Positions 24,529-33,904 of a DNA stretch of 64,000 nt are shown piece after piece. A model generated the notes under the pieces. It did not search any database. It was not told the origin of the DNA and saw nothing but the letters and a program-made list of their open reading frames with translations. The DNA comes from Vitreoscilla filiformis (GTDB lineage: Bacteria > Pseudomonadota > Gammaproteobacteria > Burkholderiales > Burkholderiaceae_C). The DNA is taken from positions 2,728,001 through 2,792,000 of the forward strand of contig NZ_CP022423.1 of NCBI RefSeq assembly GCF_002222655.1. Direction: 5' to 3'. The position numbers and the translations under genes were made by a program. Position 1 is the stretch's first letter. Every line of letters starts with the position of its first letter.

Positions 24529-24643
24529 GGGGCCATTGTAATCGATCGATGACACTTATTTAAGCGGGCCTTAACCTCCGGAGAGTGCAATGCCTACCTG
24601 TGGACACACGTTGTGGCCACTTCTTCTGAAACACGCACGCACC

Positions 24644-24898
24644 ATGAAATACATCCTCACTGCCATTGCCCTGACCTTGAGCGCCACTGCTTGGGCCGGC
24701 CCGACTTGCTCGGTTCCTCAAGAAAAATGGATGAAAGAAGCCGATTTCAAGGCCATGCAAGAAAAGCAAGGTTATCAAATCAAAACCTTCAAGGTCAGCA
24801 AGGGAAAATGCTACGAAATTTACGGCTTTGACAAAGCCGGCCAAAAGGTTGAGATTTATTTCGACCCGGCCACTGGCGCAGAAATCGAGCGCAAGTAA
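24644..24898 (+). CDS. Secreted PepSY-domain protein
   Basis: An 84-residue small exported protein: a Sec signal peptide (MKYILTAIALTLSATAWA) followed by one PepSY domain (WMKEADFKAMQEKQGYQIKTFKVSKGKCYEIYGFD, then YFDPATGAEI at the end). Two cysteines (Cys21 and Cys47 approx.) may form a disulfide. Such proteins are often encoded next to small cytochromes b, as here, 15 bases upstream of one. Their function is unclear; binding or inhibition of a partner is usually suggested. Confidence 0.87.
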   Translation: MKYILTAIALTLSATAWAGPTCSVPQEKWMKEADFKAMQEKQGYQIKTFKVSKGKCYEIYGFDKAGQKVEIYFDPATGAEIERK

Positions 24899-24913
24899 TA
24901 GGATGGGCTGACC

Positions 24914-25459
24914 ATGCAAAACCCTGTCACGCCGGCCACACCGGAATCTGTTCGCGTCTGGGATCCGGTCGTTCGGATCTGTCACTGGAGCCTGGTCGCC
25001 TGCGTCATGCTCAACGAATTCATCCTCGAAGAAGGTGATTCTGCCCATGAGTGGGCAGGGTACGTCGCCTGCGGCGCAGTGGTGATTCGATTCGCATGGG
25101 GGTTTGTAGGCAGCCCACACGCCCGTTTCTCGGATTTTTTCCCTACCCCACAGCGGTTGATGCGTCACTTTTCTGCGCTGCGCCGGCGCGAACACCCGCG
25201 TTATCTCGGGCACAACCCGCTGGGCGCCGTGATGATGTTGGCACTGATGGCCTTGGTGATATCGCTGGGCCTGACGGGGTGGTTACAAGGCACGGATGCC
25301 TATTTTGGGGAAGAGTGGCTTCAAGAATTGCACGAGGTTTTGGCCAATGTTTTACTGGTGGCCGCTGGTTTGCATGCCACGGCAGCGCTGGTCATGAGCC
25401 ATTTTGAACGGGTGAATTTAATCGGCGCCATGATCACCGGGATCAAGCGTTTCCGATGA
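24914..25459 (+). CDS. Cytochrome b561-type membrane protein
   Basis: A 181-residue four-helix cytochrome b (Ni-hydrogenase/b561 group) that carries electrons in the inner membrane. Likely haem ligands are His19 in VVRICHWSLV, the mid-protein His in DSAHEWAGYVACG (near residue 44), and late histidines in QELHEVLANVLLVAAGLHATAAL. The short leader starts VWDPVVRICHW, a family signature. It follows the PepSY gene by 15 bases. The last 42 bases overlap the convergent hybrid kinase gene. Confidence 0.9.
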   Translation: MQNPVTPATPESVRVWDPVVRICHWSLVACVMLNEFILEEGDSAHEWAGYVACGAVVIRFAWGFVGSPHARFSDFFPTPQRLMRHFSALRRREHPRYLGHNPLGAVMMLALMALVISLGLTGWLQGTDAYFGEEWLQELHEVLANVLLVAAGLHATAALVMSHFERVNLIGAMITGIKRFR

Positions 25460-28069
25460 AGCCGAATTGGCCAACCATCTCAGGATGACCCCATACATGC
25501 GCTCCGGCTCGAAGGGTTTGGCAATGAAATCGTTCATGCCGGCAGCCATGCACTTGTGCCAATCGTCTTCGAACACATTGGCAGTCATGGCGACAACGGG
25601 AATGGCCGACGATCGGCCCGGACTTTGCCGGATGGCCCGGGTTGCGCTCAGGCCATCCATGCGGGGCATCTGCATGTCCATCAAAATCAAGTCGTAGTCC
25701 CGCAGGCGGATACGCTCAAGCGCTTGTAAACCATCTTGCGCGACGTCGGCCACCAGCCCGACTTCATCTAAAAGTACCCAGGCAATTTCTTGGTTGGTGG
25801 GATCATCTTCCACCAACAACACATGCCGCCCTGCAAACTGCGTCCGGATGCGGTGGCCGGCATCCAAGGTGACAACGGCCACCGTGCGCTCCTCAGGCAA
25901 ATCGGCCCGTTTGAAAGGCACCGTGAACCAAAACGTGCTGCCACGTCCGGGTTCGCTGTCCACCCCAATGCGCCCCCCCATCAATTGAACCAGCCGCTTG
26001 CTGATGGTCAATCCCAGGCCCGTACCACCATACTGGCGTGTGGTTGAAACGTCTGCCTGCTCAAATGCACTGAAAATCCGCTCACGCTCGCTGGGCGCGA
26101 TCCCGATTCCATCATCGCGGACAGTGAACCGAACCAGGATGGACACCTCGGCCGTTTTTTCGACTTGGGCCGACACCCGCACAACCCCGGCCGAAGTGAA
26201 TTTGATGGCATTGCCCACCAAATTCAGTACAACTTGCCCCAATCGCAAAGAGTCACCCAGCAAACACAGCTTGGCCAGCTCAGGCTGCACCGACACGGTC
26301 AGCGTCAAGCCCTTGTCACTCGCCATGGGTTGACTGAGATTCCGGACGTTTTCCAAAAATTCACCCAGGGTAAATTTCAATTCTTCCAGTGCCAGTCGAT
26401 CGGCTTCTATTTTAGAAATATCTAATACATCATTGATCAACGCAAGTAAATGCTGGGAAGCTTTTTCGGCTTTCTCCAGCCGATCCCGTGTCACAGGATC
26501 GGTGATCTTTCGCTTGACCAAACCGATCATGCCCATGATCCCATTCATCGGCGTGCGCAACTCATGGCTCATGTTGGCAAGAAAAGCCGTTTTGGCACGA
26601 TTGGCCGCTTCGGCAGCCTCCTTGGCAATGGACAATGCCGCTGTCCGTACCTCAACCAAATCTCTTAACTGCTCACCCCGATCGCTGAGCTGTCGGTTGG
26701 CGTGGGCCAAAGAATGCTCTGTTGCTTTCTGCCGCGAAATGTCGAGGTGGGTTCCCGCCATCCACAGCGGCGCACCGGTTTCATCCCGGGAAATCAGCTT
26801 GCCACGATCCAAAATCCAAACCCAGTGCCCATCGCGATGCCGAATACGCACTTCACACTCGTAGGCTGAGGAAACGCCAGAGAAATGAGCTTTCAGCCGC
26901 TGATTCGATTGAATCAAATCTTCGGGGTGAACCAAGGAAACCCACGTTTGAATTGAAATCGGCTGTAATTCCGCCAGTGTATAACCAGCAATTTCGGCCC
27001 AACGTTCATTGAACTGCACAATGCCGGTCGGAACATGCCACTCCCACGTTCCCACATCGGTGGCCCAAATGATGTTAGACAGCCGTTCCTGCGAAGTTTT
27101 GACCGCATTTTGCTCGTTCTTGCGAGCGGTGATGTCTCGAATGTACCCGTGCCAGATCACACTGCCATCGGCTTGCCGCTCAGGTGAGGCTTCTCCTTCG
27201 ACCCAAAGAATGCGGCCATCCGCCCTGCATACCCGGTACTCGTCATGCCACCGTGTCATGTGCTGTGCAGAGGCTTGAACCCCCTCCCATACCCGCCGGG
27301 TATCATCTGGGTGCAAAACTTTCAGAATCGGTGATGCATCCGTCTCAACCTCCTGAGGGCTGACGCCGTAAATGTCGCGAATGCCCTCGGTGGCATACGG
27401 AAATGCCGACCGGCCATCAGGCCATAACTGGTATTGATACAACATCCCAGGCACATGGGACGCTAATTTTCTGAACCGGGTGTCCAGCGCTTCCAGGCCC
27501 ATGTCGGCTGATTTATCCACCAGCACCAATAAACCACATGCCTCAAACTGCGATTCCAGTTGAATCATGTGGATATCGACACATGCGCCGCCATAGTCGG
27601 CCCGCAAGTGCAAGCGCCGGGCCACCTGCGGCAAACACGGATCACGGTGATGCAATAACCGATGCAGGGCCTCACGGCTGCTGGGCTCGAATAATTGGAA
27701 TGCCGCTCGACGCATTCGCCCCTCGCGGGCCGACAAACCCAACTCCAACTGAGCCTGTTGGTTGATTTCAAGCAAGCAACCCCGCTCATCGATCACCAAG
27801 CACGGCAGTGGGATAAATTCGAAAAGATGTTGGTAACGCTCCAAATGAGTGGCAAGAAGCGCTTGGGCTTGACTCAGCTCTTGGTTTTGCGACTCCAACT
27901 CTGTTTGATAAATTCGCAGCCCTTCCAGCAGGCGTTCGATCTGCCCTTGGGGATCGTGGCTTTCGGCTTGCCGATCCGTGTCGAAGTGAGCCATCAGTTG
28001 TCGGGCTCGTTCGCGCAACGTGCCCAGGTTCAAAGTCGATGAGGTCACGACGCTTCCTTCAAATACCAT
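25418..28069 (-). CDS. PAS hybrid sensor histidine kinase with receiver domain
   Basis: An 883-residue cytosolic hybrid kinase; no membrane helix is evident. After an N-terminal coiled region come three PAS-type sensors: about 80-180, 200-315 and 330-445 (the later two with PAC motifs, WHGYIRDITARK and WMAGTHLDISRQK). The dimerisation box NMSHELRTPMNG has His502; ATP-binding N (LVGNAIKF), G1 (DDGIGIA) and G2 (GGTGLGLTI) boxes follow. A receiver domain with phospho-acceptor Asp798 in LILMDMQMPRMDG ends the protein. It starts inside the CheB/CheR-PAS gene (25-base overlap), so the two are co-translated partners. The stop overlaps the cytochrome gene. Confidence 0.95.
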   Translation of the reverse strand: MVFEGSVVTSSTLNLGTLRERARQLMAHFDTDRQAESHDPQGQIERLLEGLRIYQTELESQNQELSQAQALLATHLERYQHLFEFIPLPCLVIDERGCLLEINQQAQLELGLSAREGRMRRAAFQLFEPSSREALHRLLHHRDPCLPQVARRLHLRADYGGACVDIHMIQLESQFEACGLLVLVDKSADMGLEALDTRFRKLASHVPGMLYQYQLWPDGRSAFPYATEGIRDIYGVSPQEVETDASPILKVLHPDDTRRVWEGVQASAQHMTRWHDEYRVCRADGRILWVEGEASPERQADGSVIWHGYIRDITARKNEQNAVKTSQERLSNIIWATDVGTWEWHVPTGIVQFNERWAEIAGYTLAELQPISIQTWVSLVHPEDLIQSNQRLKAHFSGVSSAYECEVRIRHRDGHWVWILDRGKLISRDETGAPLWMAGTHLDISRQKATEHSLAHANRQLSDRGEQLRDLVEVRTAALSIAKEAAEAANRAKTAFLANMSHELRTPMNGIMGMIGLVKRKITDPVTRDRLEKAEKASQHLLALINDVLDISKIEADRLALEELKFTLGEFLENVRNLSQPMASDKGLTLTVSVQPELAKLCLLGDSLRLGQVVLNLVGNAIKFTSAGVVRVSAQVEKTAEVSILVRFTVRDDGIGIAPSERERIFSAFEQADVSTTRQYGGTGLGLTISKRLVQLMGGRIGVDSEPGRGSTFWFTVPFKRADLPEERTVAVVTLDAGHRIRTQFAGRHVLLVEDDPTNQEIAWVLLDEVGLVADVAQDGLQALERIRLRDYDLILMDMQMPRMDGLSATRAIRQSPGRSSAIPVVAMTANVFEDDWHKCMAAGMNDFIAKPFEPERMYGVILRWLANSASSETLDPGDHGAD

Positions 28070-31002
28070 GAGGTGATGTTGACGTGGCTGATGACAGCGC
28101 CATATTCAACGCCAATGATGGGGGCAGCGTGCATGACAAACCACCGCTGCTCCGTGGGTGAATGGCATGAGTATTCCAGAGAAAACCGGGGCAGTGACCC
28201 ATCCAACACCTGACGCAACCCCTTCAGCACCGTATCAATGGGGGATTGATCTGGGGGATGCCGAACTTGGCAGACCTCCAAATAATTCACACCTACCCCG
28301 GTTCGCACCATGTCAGGGTCACCGTTGGCCTGCGCAAACCGCCGCCATGCCGCATTGACCATGCAGATGACCCCCACGGGATCGACCACCGCAATGTGCT
28401 CCGGCAAAGCGTCTATGATGGCTTGCAGCCGTCTGGCGTCATGAATGGCTGTCACGTCCACAAAGGTGGCCACGGCCCCGCGATCGATGCTCGAAGGAAC
28501 CAAATAGGGCAACATCCGTACCAAGAACGTGCGTTTCCCATCGGCAGACAGAACCTCCCGCTCTAGCAACCGCTGCAACTTCAGCGTTCGCCCCAGATCT
28601 TCCATCAGCTCAGGATAATCAAGCACGTGGGTGATATCGTCCAATTGACGCCCCAAATCAGTTTCTCTCAGCTTGAAAATCTGGGTCGCATCCGGGCTGA
28701 AGCGCGTGATATTGAAATGCCCATCAACAAAAACCGTAGCGACGCCCGCAGCTTTGGCCATGCTATCTAAATCAGCATTAACACGGCTGAGCAGCAGCAT
28801 TTTTTCCTGCAATTCTGCATTTACGGTGCTCATTTCTTCGTTCACTGACTGTAATTCTTCGTTCGAGCTTTGCAGCTCCTCATTAGAAGCCATCATTTCT
28901 TCGTTGGTGGCCTGCAACTCTTCGTTCGAAGCCTCTAATTCTTCGATGGTCGCTTGAAGATTTTCTCGCGTGGCGGCCAACTCTCGCTCCAAAATCGCCA
29001 AGCGATCGGCGGCTTCAGAATGAACATTGATGGCAGGCGGCGTCTCCGTTACACCCTCTTGTGTGGTTTCTTCGGATTCAAAACACAGCAGCGTCAAACA
29101 CGCCTCGCCATCGGACTCCACTGGATGAGCCGACAATCGCAGCCCCACCCGCCCCTCACCTGGCACCTGTACTGCGAGGACATTGGATGACAGCGAAGTC
29201 CGGTCACGCTCCACTTTGTAAAGTAGCGCCGAAGCGACAGGTACCAACTCATCGGGCAACAAACGGCACACATCCAAACTCGCCACCCCCTCCTTCGCTC
29301 GAAAGTAGCGGGACACAGCACCATACAAGTGCAAAACTTCGTGATGGGCGTTCACAAGCATGGCGGGTGGAGCAAATCGAGCCATCAGGGTTTGCAAACC
29401 TGCCTCTGAAAATGCACCAGGAGCTTGACGGCGCTGGCGCACCACAGGCATGGTTTTACCGGTGGGCAGTGGCCGAGCCACATCGGCAATCCGACGAGCC
29501 GCTGGTAGCAGCACCGAAGGCCCTTTACGGCGAAACAATTTGTGCTGGGCATTGATGACGTGAACCCCATCGGCCACTGCCGCAAAGGATTCACTGGCGC
29601 CAAGCAGCAACACCCCACCATCATTCAGCGCATATTGCAGCGACCGCAACGCACGTTCCTGGGCAAACAAATTGAAATAAATCAGCGTGTTACGGCAAAC
29701 CACCAAATCCATTTTGGTAAATGGAGGATCGGCCAGCAAGTTGTGGCGCGCAAAAACCACACATTGCCGCAAATCATTTTTGACATAAAAAACACGGTCT
29801 TTGCGGACAAAAAAACGCTCCAACCGCTCTGGATGAATTTCAGCCGCCGCCGACTCTGGATACTGGCCCATACCGGCGGTCGCCACACACTGCTGATCCA
29901 CATCGGTGGCGAATATTTTCAAATGAGGCCAAAGACGGGCGTTCTCAAACGCTTCCAGAAACAAAATACCGACACTGTAAGCCTCTTCACCAGTGGCCAC
30001 ACCCGCAATCCAAACACGGATCGTCTCCCCCGCCGATTTGGCAGCAACCATGGGGGCGATGACTTTTTCTGCCAGCAGGTTGAACGTTTCTGGATCTCGG
30101 AAAAAACTGGTCACTGAAATCAACAACTCACGCCGCAGGGTGATGACCTCCGCCCGGTCATTTTCCAACAGCTCCAGATATTGGTGCAACTCAGGAGTGT
30201 GCCTCACCTGCTGCCGCCGATCAATCCGCCGCATGAGGGTGGACGATTTATAATCCGAAAAATCAATACCGCCTATTTGATGGAGCAACTGCAAAATAGC
30301 AGAAAAAACTTCCTGGGGATTCAGCGTCGCGTAGCGCTGAATCGGTACAAAGCCCCCTTCTGCGGGCGCTGCATTTTTGTTCAGATGACTCAGCAGGCGC
30401 AAAGGTAACTTTTCAGGTGGCAACACTGCATCCACCAAACCCGTGGCAATGACACTGCGCGGCATGCCGTCAAAAGAAGCAGACTCGGGTTCCTGTGCCA
30501 TCAAAAACCCTCCTGCTTCATTGAGGGCCGTCGCCCCACGGGTTCCATCGGTTCCGGTTCCGGACAAAATCACGCCCACCGCACGTGGGCCGCAAGCACG
30601 CGCCAGGGCATTGAAGAAAATATCAATGGGCAGCGTCAAACCATGGGGATTCTTGGGCGTTAAATGCAAGTGCCCCTCCCGGACGTGCATCACCGACCCG
30701 GGCGGGATGAGGTGCAACCGATCGGGCTGGATGTCCATGCCATCTTGCACCAGCACCACGGGCATGCGGGTGTGTCGTGCCAGCAGGTTGCACATCATGC
30801 TTTTGTGGTCCGGCGACAGGTGCTGGATCACCACAAATGCAGCCCCCGTGTGGTTGGGGCAGTGCCGAAAAAATCGCTCTAGCGCATCCAGCCCACCTGC
30901 CGAAGCCCCTATGCACACCACATGACCCGTGAACACCGAAACCGGCGTGGCCAGCGTTGACGGCTCGGAGGGCGTCCCCAGCGTGAGATGGTCGTCGGTC
31001 AT
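28045..31002 (-). CDS. CheB-CheR fusion with coiled coil and PAS domains
   Basis: A 985-residue fusion. Residues about 25-215 are a CheB-type methylesterase with Ser34 (GASAGG), His61 (IQHLSPDH) and Asp152 (SGTGTDGT). About 225-500 is a CheR-type methyltransferase with the SAM motif WIAGVATGEEAYS, FATDVD and LVVCRNTLIYF. A Glu/Asn-rich coiled coil (heptad-like repeats of SNEELQ/TNEEM) covers roughly 690-750, then two PAS domains. No CheA, CheW or receptor is nearby, so it more likely regulates the downstream hybrid kinase than chemotaxis itself. The fusion is known in other bacteria; the pathway served is not known. Confidence 0.95.
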   Translation of the reverse strand: MTDDHLTLGTPSEPSTLATPVSVFTGHVVCIGASAGGLDALERFFRHCPNHTGAAFVVIQHLSPDHKSMMCNLLARHTRMPVVLVQDGMDIQPDRLHLIPPGSVMHVREGHLHLTPKNPHGLTLPIDIFFNALARACGPRAVGVILSGTGTDGTRGATALNEAGGFLMAQEPESASFDGMPRSVIATGLVDAVLPPEKLPLRLLSHLNKNAAPAEGGFVPIQRYATLNPQEVFSAILQLLHQIGGIDFSDYKSSTLMRRIDRRQQVRHTPELHQYLELLENDRAEVITLRRELLISVTSFFRDPETFNLLAEKVIAPMVAAKSAGETIRVWIAGVATGEEAYSVGILFLEAFENARLWPHLKIFATDVDQQCVATAGMGQYPESAAAEIHPERLERFFVRKDRVFYVKNDLRQCVVFARHNLLADPPFTKMDLVVCRNTLIYFNLFAQERALRSLQYALNDGGVLLLGASESFAAVADGVHVINAQHKLFRRKGPSVLLPAARRIADVARPLPTGKTMPVVRQRRQAPGAFSEAGLQTLMARFAPPAMLVNAHHEVLHLYGAVSRYFRAKEGVASLDVCRLLPDELVPVASALLYKVERDRTSLSSNVLAVQVPGEGRVGLRLSAHPVESDGEACLTLLCFESEETTQEGVTETPPAINVHSEAADRLAILERELAATRENLQATIEELEASNEELQATNEEMMASNEELQSSNEELQSVNEEMSTVNAELQEKMLLLSRVNADLDSMAKAAGVATVFVDGHFNITRFSPDATQIFKLRETDLGRQLDDITHVLDYPELMEDLGRTLKLQRLLEREVLSADGKRTFLVRMLPYLVPSSIDRGAVATFVDVTAIHDARRLQAIIDALPEHIAVVDPVGVICMVNAAWRRFAQANGDPDMVRTGVGVNYLEVCQVRHPPDQSPIDTVLKGLRQVLDGSLPRFSLEYSCHSPTEQRWFVMHAAPIIGVEYGAVISHVNITSWYLKEAS

Positions 31003-31092
31003 GTGGCGTCAACCCGATTGAAAAACAGCTTAGACAGTGATGCCTAGATTCTGTTGTCAACGCTTTCACCACACTTGCGGCCAACGGGCAAG

Positions 31093-31125
31093 AAAAAAGC
31101 CCCTGGGCCGAAACCTAGGGGCTTT
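31093..31125 (-). terminator. Intrinsic terminator after tRNA-Pro
   Basis: On the - strand AAAGCCCCTAGG, a short loop and CCAGGGGCTTTTTT form a stem with a T run, 12 bases beyond the CCA end of the tRNA. Confidence 0.85.
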
Positions 31126-31136
31126 GTTCAGATGGG

Positions 31137-31213
31137 TGGTCGGAGCGGCGGGATTCGAACTCGCGACCCTCTGCTCCCAAAGCAGATGCGCTACCAGACT
31201 GCGCTACGCTCCG
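31137..31213 (-). tRNA. tRNA-Pro (anticodon UGG)
   Basis: The - strand reads a 77-nt cloverleaf: acceptor stem CGGAGCG paired with CGCTCCG, D arm with GGTAGC, anticodon stem TCTGC/GCAGA enclosing loop TTTGGGA (anticodon TGG), T arm GGTTCGAATCC-like (AGTTCGAAT), discriminator A and a gene-encoded CCA at the end. A promoter precedes it and an intrinsic terminator follows. It is the only tRNA I see in the window. Confidence 0.97.
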
Positions 31214-31224
31214 ACGAAGCTGAC

Positions 31225-31254
31225 ATTGTAGCCGCAAAATTCCTGTTTGTTCAA
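31225..31254 (-). promoter_or_regulatory. Promoter of tRNA-Pro
   Basis: On the - strand TTGAAC (31254-31249), 18 bases and TACAAT (31230-31225), 11 bases before the tRNA. The -35 box overlaps the stop region of the PEP-CTERM gene upstream. Confidence 0.6.
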
Positions 31255-32024
31255 GCCCCGCGACGCCGACGGGCCGCCGACAGCGCCACCACGCTGCCCA
31301 AACCAAACAGCACCGCCAAACCCGGCTCTGGCACCGCCGTGACTTGGATGCTCGACACCACCGCCCCAGTGCCCTGGGTTTGCCAGAAGCCGACGGTGTG
31401 GTTGTCCGATTCGTAGCCCCCTCCGCCCGCTTGGCGGAAAACGATGCGGTCGAAGTAGCCGCCTTCGTTGAAGAAGTTCACGAAGGCGTAAGGTTCACCG
31501 GCATTCTGCCCCTTGAAGGGCGCGTTCGGGTTGCCGTAATAAGCCGATTGCCCATTCACCATGGCCAGCAGGTCGGCTGGGGTGAAGTCCAGCAGCTTTT
31601 GGCCGGCGCGGTAAAACGTCACGTAGTTGTTGGCATCGAGCGCGGACAGCCAAAAACCAAAGTAGTTCACACCCGAACCACCGAAGTTGATTTCGTAGCC
31701 GGTGTTGCTGAACGTCACGGCATAGTGGCCGCTGCCATTGGCGCCGCCGTACTTATCCGCGTTGTTGACTTGCAGGTTTTGGTAGGTGGCGGAAATGGCG
31801 CCGCCGGTGCCGAAGTCCGTGGTGTAGGTTTTGCCCGAGCCTGTCGAGACCGATTCGAACGTTTCCACCCCAACGGTGCTGAACGTGGCGCTGGTGGTCT
31901 GCGCACCCGCTGCCCCAGTTTCGTAGCGGATGGTGAACTGTTCGGCATGCGCTTGCGGCAGCAGCCACGCAGCCCCCGCCAGCCACAGACCCCATGCACC
32001 AAGACGAGTGAACCGCGTTGCCAT
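31251..32024 (-). CDS. PEP-CTERM sorting-domain exported protein
   Basis: A 257-residue exported protein with a Sec-type signal (GAWGLWLAGAAWLLPQAHA) and a C-terminal PEP-CTERM tripartite tail: VPEPGLA motif, hydrophobic helix (VLFGLGSVVALSA) and a final Arg cluster. Exosortase would cut and attach or secrete it with exopolysaccharide. The mature part is Gly, Asn, Thr, Tyr and Phe rich and beta-strand like, with no recognisable enzyme motif; it may bind or coat the cell surface. ATG 32024 follows GGAGGATGCTGAC. No exosortase gene lies in the window. Confidence 0.86.
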   Translation of the reverse strand: MATRFTRLGAWGLWLAGAAWLLPQAHAEQFTIRYETGAAGAQTTSATFSTVGVETFESVSTGSGKTYTTDFGTGGAISATYQNLQVNNADKYGGANGSGHYAVTFSNTGYEINFGGSGVNYFGFWLSALDANNYVTFYRAGQKLLDFTPADLLAMVNGQSAYYGNPNAPFKGQNAGEPYAFVNFFNEGGYFDRIVFRQAGGGGYESDNHTVGFWQTQGTGAVVSSIQVTAVPEPGLAVLFGLGSVVALSAARRRRGA

Positions 32025-32066
32025 GTCAGCATCCTCCAACTCAGAATGCAGGCAGTTTGCGGCCAC

Positions 32067-32104
32067 CCGGCCCGTTCAATGTCACGGCATTGCAAACGGG
32101 CCGG
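32067..32104. repeat. Long inverted repeat (hairpin) between rraA-like and PEP-CTERM genes
   Basis: CCGGCCCGTT and AACGGGCCGG are perfect 10-bp complements; inside them CAATG and CATTG add five pairs with a 2-base bulge and a 6-base loop. The structure lies after the rraA-like stop on the - strand. There is no T run, so a simple intrinsic terminator is not supported. Confidence 0.7.
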
Positions 32105-32113
32105 ACGCGAACC

Positions 32114-32617
32114 TCAGATGGTCGGGGCCGGCATCACCACCATGCCATCCTCATCGGCGTACAGCCATTCACCGGGGCGAATCCAGGCATCGCCGATTTG
32201 GATGGGCACGTCGCGCTGGCCTTGGTCTTTGCGGTCGGTCGGCATGGGGGTGAGCGCCAGGGCGCGGATGCCCACGTCGCAGGCGGCCAATTCGGCCTTG
32301 TCGCGCACAGCACCGTGAACGACCACACCCGCCCAGCCATTTTTCGCCGCTGCGGCCCCGAGCAAGCCGCCCACCAGCGAGCGTCGCACCCCGCCGCCGC
32401 CGTCCACCACCAGCACGCGGCCATGGCCGGGGGAGTTCACCGCTTCGCGCACGCGGGAGTTGTCTTCTAGGCAGCGCACGGTGGAAATCGGGCCGGCAAA
32501 TTTCGTGCGGGCGCCGTAATCGGTGTAAAGCGGCGGCAGCACGCGGAAGGCGCCGGAATCGTCCGACTTGTGGTCGTCGCACAAATCGCAGGTGGAGAAG
32601 TTGAGGGCATCGGTCAT
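32114..32617 (-). CDS. RraA-like protein (RNase E inhibitor / HMG aldolase family)
   Basis: A 167-residue RraA-family protein. Members either inhibit RNase E (RraA) or act as 4-hydroxy-4-methyl-2-oxoglutarate aldolases. The [38 protein letters not shown] and [14 protein letters not shown] blocks are characteristic, the last with the Arg-Asp pair used in metal and pyruvate binding by the aldolases. Start ATG 32617 has GGAGAC upstream. Length is typical. Which activity it has cannot be decided here. It diverges from nadA. Confidence 0.9.
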   Translation of the reverse strand: MTDALNFSTCDLCDDHKSDDSGAFRVLPPLYTDYGARTKFAGPISTVRCLEDNSRVREAVNSPGHGRVLVVDGGGGVRRSLVGGLLGAAAAKNGWAGVVVHGAVRDKAELAACDVGIRALALTPMPTDRKDQGQRDVPIQIGDAWIRPGEWLYADEDGMVVMPAPTI

Positions 32618-32775
32618 CGGTGTCTCCTGAAAAAACGGCGCGCACGCTAGCACGCGGCTCTGTCGTGCCCCTGTCAGGCGGTCGGGGTGGACGGGGCCGC
32701 TACCATAGCGCCCCACCGCCCGGCCCCGCTGTTCCTCGACTCACACCGGGGCCTTGTCGTTTTCAGGCCCGTGCG

Positions 32776-33888
32776 ATGACTGAACAAACCTACGAATATG
32801 ACCGCCAGGACGCCACCGGCGCCACCTGCACCGCCCACGCTTGGGCCAAAGTGCCCGCTCCGCTCACACCCGAGCAGCGCCGCGAACGCAAAGCCCGTGC
32901 GGCTGAGCTGCTGAAGCAGCACAACGCCGTGCTCGTCGCCCACTACTATGTGGACGGTGATTTGCAAGACTTGGCGCTGGAAACCGGCGGCTGCGTGGCC
33001 GATTCGCTCGAAATGGCACGCTTTGGACGCGACCACGCCAGCCAAACGCTGGTGGTGGCCGGTGTGCGTTTCATGGGCGAATCCGCCAAGATCCTTTCAC
33101 CCGCCAAGCGCGTGCTGATGCCCGATCTGGATGCGACCTGCTCGCTCGATCTGGGCTGCCCCATCGACGATTTCACAGCGTTTTGTGACGCGCACCCGGA
33201 TCGTCAAGTCGTCGTCTACGCCAACACCAGTGCCGCTGTGAAGGCCCGCGCCGATTGGATGGTGACGAGCTCTTGCGCCCTGGGCATCGTCCAGCATTTG
33301 AAGGACGCCGGCCAGAAGCTGATTTGGGCGCCAGATCGCCACCTGGGCCGCTACATCCAGCAGCACACCGGCGCGGACATGCTGCTGTGGAACGGCGCCT
33401 GCATCGTTCACGACGAGTTCAAGGGCACCGAGCTGGAACTGCTCAAGGCCGAGCACCCGAATGCGATGGTGCTGGTTCACCCGGAATCGCCCGAAAGTGT
33501 GGTGAAGCTGGCCGATGTGGTGGGCTCCACCTCGCAAATGCTGAGCGCCGTCATCCACGGCAGCGCGCAGGAATACATCGTCGCCACCGACAACCTCATC
33601 ATGCACCGCATGCGCCAACTCGCGCCGGGCAAAACGCTGATCGAAGCGCCCACCGCTGGCAATTCGGCCACCTGCAAGAGCTGCGCACATTGCCCGTGGA
33701 TGGCGATGAACGGCCTGCAAGGTGTGATCGATTGTTTGGAGCAGGGTGTGGGGGAAATCCACGTCGATCCGGTCATTGGCCGCGAGGCGGTGAACTGTAT
33801 CGACCGCATGTTGGGGTTTGTGGCTGCCCATCCGAGCGCCCTGGCGCCGCGTGTGCAAGGCATGGTGCGCGGCATCGGTGCCGCCTGA
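32776..33888 (+). CDS. nadA: Quinolinate synthase A
   Basis: A 370-residue iron-sulfur enzyme that condenses iminoaspartate with dihydroxyacetone phosphate to quinolinate in NAD synthesis. The [14 protein letters not shown] block, [25 protein letters not shown], the [10 protein letters not shown] segment and the Cys-containing [17 protein letters not shown] near the end match NadA; the conserved cysteines that hold the 4Fe-4S cluster (in [24 protein letters not shown] and CKSCAHC) are present. ATG 32776 follows a GC-rich leader. nadC follows after 16 bases and nadB is convergent. Confidence 0.96.
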   Translation: MTEQTYEYDRQDATGATCTAHAWAKVPAPLTPEQRRERKARAAELLKQHNAVLVAHYYVDGDLQDLALETGGCVADSLEMARFGRDHASQTLVVAGVRFMGESAKILSPAKRVLMPDLDATCSLDLGCPIDDFTAFCDAHPDRQVVVYANTSAAVKARADWMVTSSCALGIVQHLKDAGQKLIWAPDRHLGRYIQQHTGADMLLWNGACIVHDEFKGTELELLKAEHPNAMVLVHPESPESVVKLADVVGSTSQMLSAVIHGSAQEYIVATDNLIMHRMRQLAPGKTLIEAPTAGNSATCKSCAHCPWMAMNGLQGVIDCLEQGVGEIHVDPVIGREAVNCIDRMLGFVAAHPSALAPRVQGMVRGIGAA

Positions 33889-33904
33889 ACAAAGGAACAC
33901 AGCG

